NCBI GenBank assembly: GCA_021776015.1
Contig: JAJFGT010000095.1
Location: 1-9,685 of the forward strand
Reading direction: 5' to 3'
Source of the DNA: Alphaproteobacteria bacterium
GTDB taxonomy: Bacteria > Pseudomonadota > Alphaproteobacteria > Micavibrionales > Micavibrionaceae
Length of the DNA: 9,685 nucleotides
In this document: positions 6,810-9,685 of the stretch, one piece after another
Layout: every line of letters starts with the position of its first letter
Position numbering within the stretch: the stretch's first letter is position 1
Notes under the pieces: generated by a model
Seen by the model: only the letters and a program-made list of their open reading frames with translations
What the model was told of the DNA's origin: nothing
Database searches by the model: none
Program-made: the position numbers and the translations under genes

Positions 6810-8729
6810 ATGAATAAGATCAATTCATTCAATGTAGTGTTTAAAAATATTTTTTTAATGCTGACTTTACTGTTGGTACTTGTAAGCTTGTCGGGGTGTT
6901 TTGATAGGGATCCAGAGCTCACAGAACAGGATGAAAAAACTGTTTTGAGAGATTCAGATCACATGAAGTACATAGCACAGGCTTTATCAGAGATGCCTTT
7001 GAATGTTCAAACTGTTCCAAGTGCCTATCTTGTTGCGCGCCATGCGCAAATTGCCAATGATTGGAAAACATCGAGTTCTTATATTGATAAAGTCATTGAA
7101 GAGGAAGCTTCAGGAAACGGGTTTGATCGCAATTCTATGACTCCTGAAGATAGACAGACCTTTGAAAAACAAGCAATGATCTTGAATCTCGGTGCTGGGA
7201 ATCTTAAGCAAGCTCATAAATATGCTAAAATGAATCTAGAAAAATCAGTTGGGAATGGACAAAAAGAAATTGTCAAAGAAGGAACAGATGCCTTATCTGT
7301 TTTGGTTCTTACTCTCCCTCATATTCGAGCATATCATTTTAATAAGGCTGAAAACCTTATTGATCAAATGCCCTCAGGTGGAATATCGGACCTTATTAAT
7401 CCTATTGTAAAAAATTGGGTTATCTTTTCAAAAATAAGAGATGAAATACAGAAAACAGGGGAATCTTCTCCTACAGGAAAAGCGCATAAAAAGCTTCCAA
7501 AGATTCATAAGAATATTTTAGGTCAAGAGCTCTATCACCTTATTTTAGCAGCAGATTATGCTGGTGACACAGAGTATCTTAAAATGATATTTAATGCTGA
7601 GTTTCCACAGAAAGGCCTAACAGCTAAAACTTTAACAAACATTGCAGACATCTTGGTGCGTCATGGTTTATTGGAGCAAGCTTTATCCTTGTATCAGGAT
7701 ATAAAGATTTTGAACCCTAGTGATAATACACTGAATCAAAAGATTGCTTTATTAGAAAAGGGAGAGAAAATCCCTCAAGCCATGTTAGCTAAAGCACTTG
7801 AAACGCCTCATATTGGTGTAGCAAAAGCTATTTTGGATGTAGGCCTTCTTTTATTTCAAGAATCCAGTTTGGATAGCGCTCGTATCTTTGCTTATCTCGC
7901 CTTGGACTTAGACCCAACACTAGAAAACGCGCATTTATTACTGGCCTATATCGCTGAAAAATACGGTGAGTATGATGAGGCTATTGCCTATTTTAAAACA
8001 GTGACATCAGATGACTCTGATCGTTATATTCAAGCTCAACAACAAATCGCTGAACTTCAAGGGCATGCTGGAGATGTGATCGGGGCTTTGGAGACATTAG
8101 ATGCATTATCAGAATATAAAGATAGTATTGATCTTCAGGTACAAATTGGGGATATATCTCGCCAGCATGAGCATTATCAGCAAGCCCTAAAATCCTATAA
8201 TAAAGCTTTTGAAATGATTAACGGAAATATACTCCCTCATCATTGGAGTCTGTATTATTCTCGTGGAATTGTATTGGAACGCCTTTCTAAATGGGATCAA
8301 GCAGAAAAAGATTTCAAAAAAGCCTTGGAGTTTGAGCCAAACGAACCGTTTGTCTTGAACTATCTAGGGTATAGCTGGGTTGAACAGGGTAAGAATCTTG
8401 AAGATGCCCTCAACATGATTACCAAAGCTGTCAATTTACGTCCTCATGATGCGTATATCATTGATTCTTTAGGATGGGTTTACTTCAAGTTAAATGATTT
8501 CCATAATGCTATTGATCCTTTGGAAAAGGCTGTGGCTCTTTTTCCTGAAGATCCCACAATCAATGATCATTTGGGAGATGCCTACTGGAAAGTGGGACGA
8601 AAGCATGAAGCACGCTTTCAATGGAATCGTGCCTTGAGTTTTACGGAAGAATCTTCTGAAACGCTTTCCGATGAGGAAAGTCAGGATCTTATTGTTGAGC
8701 TCAAGAAAAAGCTACAGTCTGGGCTGTAA
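6810..8729 (+). CDS. TPR-repeat lipoprotein of unknown function
   Basis: Protein of 639 residues. Residues 1-29 form a lipoprotein signal peptide: Lys3 and Lys12, a hydrophobic core, and lipobox LSGC with acylated Cys30. Residue +2 is Phe, not Asp, so by the enterobacterial sorting rule it would go to the outer membrane, facing the periplasm; whether that rule holds here is unknown. The middle (about 50-330) is helical with degenerate repeat-like units. Clearer TPRs follow at about 376-400, 446-470, 481-511, 515-545, 550-580 and 583-610, with typical G/Y/A/P positions such as NYLGYSWVEQGKNLEDAL and DSLGWVYFKLNDFHNAIDPL. The C-terminal set resembles a TPR family common in Alphaproteobacteria. 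TPRs imply protein binding or scaffolding, but no catalytic domain is seen and no partner can be named. It lies 35 nt after ETF-QO on the same strand and is convergent with the symporter gene, 36 nt away, with no visible terminator hairpin between them. Confidence 0.9.
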   Translation: MNKINSFNVVFKNIFLMLTLLLVLVSLSGCFDRDPELTEQDEKTVLRDSDHMKYIAQALSEMPLNVQTVPSAYLVARHAQIANDWKTSSSYIDKVIEEEASGNGFDRNSMTPEDRQTFEKQAMILNLGAGNLKQAHKYAKMNLEKSVGNGQKEIVKEGTDALSVLVLTLPHIRAYHFNKAENLIDQMPSGGISDLINPIVKNWVIFSKIRDEIQKTGESSPTGKAHKKLPKIHKNILGQELYHLILAADYAGDTEYLKMIFNAEFPQKGLTAKTLTNIADILVRHGLLEQALSLYQDIKILNPSDNTLNQKIALLEKGEKIPQAMLAKALETPHIGVAKAILDVGLLLFQESSLDSARIFAYLALDLDPTLENAHLLLAYIAEKYGEYDEAIAYFKTVTSDDSDRYIQAQQQIAELQGHAGDVIGALETLDALSEYKDSIDLQVQIGDISRQHEHYQQALKSYNKAFEMINGNILPHHWSLYYSRGIVLERLSKWDQAEKDFKKALEFEPNEPFVLNYLGYSWVEQGKNLEDALNMITKAVNLRPHDAYIIDSLGWVYFKLNDFHNAIDPLEKAVALFPEDPTINDHLGDAYWKVGRKHEARFQWNRALSFTEESSETLSDEESQDLIVELKKKLQSGL

Positions 8730-8765
8730 TTTTAGCTATTCTATATATTAAGATGTCCTTCTACA

Positions 8766-9685
8766 TTAATTCTTACAAAATTGAGGGAGCATTTTATCAA
8801 GGAATAGGGGAAGAGAGAGAAGTCCTATGAATGTTATAACATTCATCCAATCTTGGTATAGACCAGTCACTTGAAGCCCTGTGATGCTTACAAAAGCAAG
8901 AAGCACACTGGCAATGATAGCGCTTTCAGAAGGCGGTGTTTTTAAGAAAACAAAGAGTGCTGGTGCGAGAACTGCCCAATAGGCGAATAAGAAATATAAA
9001 ATTTCAATGACATCTTGAAAAATCATAGCAAGCCCTGCTGTCCCAAAAAATGTAATCAGGATTCCTATCTTTAAGATTTTGCGGGGATGCTGTGTGTCTT
9101 TCCCTATTATTTTGGAAAGACCGTCATTCATCAAAGTTTGGGCTACAATAAATCCAAGTGTATCCAATGTCGACATAACCAATGCCATTAAACATACAAA
9201 TAATATAGGCGCAAACCAACCGGGAATATTCTCCATTAAGAGAGAAATATATGTTTCAGGGCTCGCTTCTGGATATGCAAGATAAAGAGAGAAACCTATA
9301 TAACAAAAGAATGCAGTCATAATGGAGAGGATTGGAACAGCCCAGAAAAATGCATTTCTAGTAACGGACGCTGAACGTCCTGCAATCGCACGTTGCCATG
9401 CTTCCGCACCACAAAAGACGGAAATGATAGATCCAGCAGCTAGACCAATCACAGCAGAAAGATTAAAAACATGTCCTGTACCTAATTGTGTAAAATCTGG
9501 AGTTTTTAAATTCTCAGGCAAGACAAAAAAGGTCAAAAGTAATACGCCTATAAAAAAGGCCTGTAACAAATCTGTTCGCATAAGAGCTTGGAATCCACCT
9601 GCCCAGAGATAGGTTGCAATGACACCTGCCACAAGCAAGACACAGAGTTCATACGACCAGTCAGAAAGAGCTGTCATTAGCTGTG
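8766..9685 (-). CDS. Sodium:solute symporter (SSF family), 5' end cut by window edge
   Basis: Inner-membrane Na+-coupled importer of the PutP/SGLT family. The frame stays open to the right edge with no stop above the ATG at 9677, so that Met is internal. About 150 or more N-terminal residues (SSF proteins have roughly 450-550) lie outside. Numbering from that Met: ATYLWAGGFQALMRTDLLQ (21-39) is the characteristic SSF segment; EAWQRAIAGRSASVTRN (92-108) is a second family signature; and MSTLDTLGFIVAQTLMND (168-185) matches the TM8 region. There Ser169-Thr170 align by eye with PutP Ser340-Thr341 of the Na2 sodium site, which supports Na+ coupling. At least seven further hydrophobic segments are visible. 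The substrate-determining N-terminal helices are missing, so proline, pantothenate or another solute cannot be told apart. The gene ends with TAA at 8766-8768, convergent with the TPR lipoprotein gene. Confidence 0.9.
   Translation of the reverse strand, partial: QLMTALSDWSYELCVLLVAGVIATYLWAGGFQALMRTDLLQAFFIGVLLLTFFVLPENLKTPDFTQLGTGHVFNLSAVIGLAAGSIISVFCGAEAWQRAIAGRSASVTRNAFFWAVPILSIMTAFFCYIGFSLYLAYPEASPETYISLLMENIPGWFAPILFVCLMALVMSTLDTLGFIVAQTLMNDGLSKIIGKDTQHPRKILKIGILITFFGTAGLAMIFQDVIEILYFLFAYWAVLAPALFVFLKTPPSESAIIASVLLAFVSITGLQVTGLYQDWMNVITFIGLLSLPLFLDKMLPQFCKN

Noticed and set aside
8730..8765. Shared terminator between the convergent TPR lipoprotein and symporter genes
   Set aside because: The 36-nt gap is AT-rich, but I could find no stable inverted repeat with a T-run on either strand.
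9675..9677. ATG at 9677 as the true start of the symporter gene
   Set aside because: The frame is open upstream to the edge, and the protein from this Met lacks the N-terminal third of the SSF fold, so it is an internal Met of a gene cut by the window.

Overview
The window looks like an ordinary chromosomal housekeeping region of a low-GC alphaproteobacterium (G+C roughly 35-40%, judged by eye). Three things point there. The uracil-DNA glycosylase is the long, linker-containing type without Fe-S cysteines that I associate with Alphaproteobacteria. A complete ETF:ubiquinone oxidoreductase is followed directly by a large TPR lipoprotein whose C-terminal repeats read like the alphaproteobacterial family. 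AlaS is full-featured. Genus cannot be told from the sequence; Rhodospirillales- or Holosporales-like lineages are possible, but this is inference.

Layout: five of the six genes form two divergent groups around a short divergent promoter region near 5040-5127. Leftward on the minus strand lie a uracil-DNA glycosylase (4160-5038), a Slt-type soluble lytic transglycosylase (2272-4155, only 4 nt after the glycosylase stop) and alanyl-tRNA synthetase alaS (start at 2191, running off the left edge after 730 codons). Rightward on the plus strand lie ETF-QO (about 5128-6774) and the TPR lipoprotein (6810-8729, 35 nt downstream). A convergent minus-strand gene for a sodium:solute symporter (stop at 8766) runs off the right edge, so its N-terminal part is missing.

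Roles: the leftward group combines DNA repair (uracil excision), peptidoglycan turnover and tRNA-Ala charging, with no obvious functional link. In the rightward pair, ETF-QO passes electrons from fatty-acid and amino-acid oxidation into ubiquinone, while the TPR lipoprotein has no known role. The symporter imports an unidentified solute with Na+.

I found no RNA genes, mobile elements, CRISPR arrays, integrase/att signs or defence genes, and no stretch over 100 nt without a gene. I do not see a novel system. The points most worth a second look are the cluster-less glycosylase with its 14-bp tandem duplication, the overlapping divergent promoters, and the uncharacterised TPR lipoprotein beside ETF-QO.
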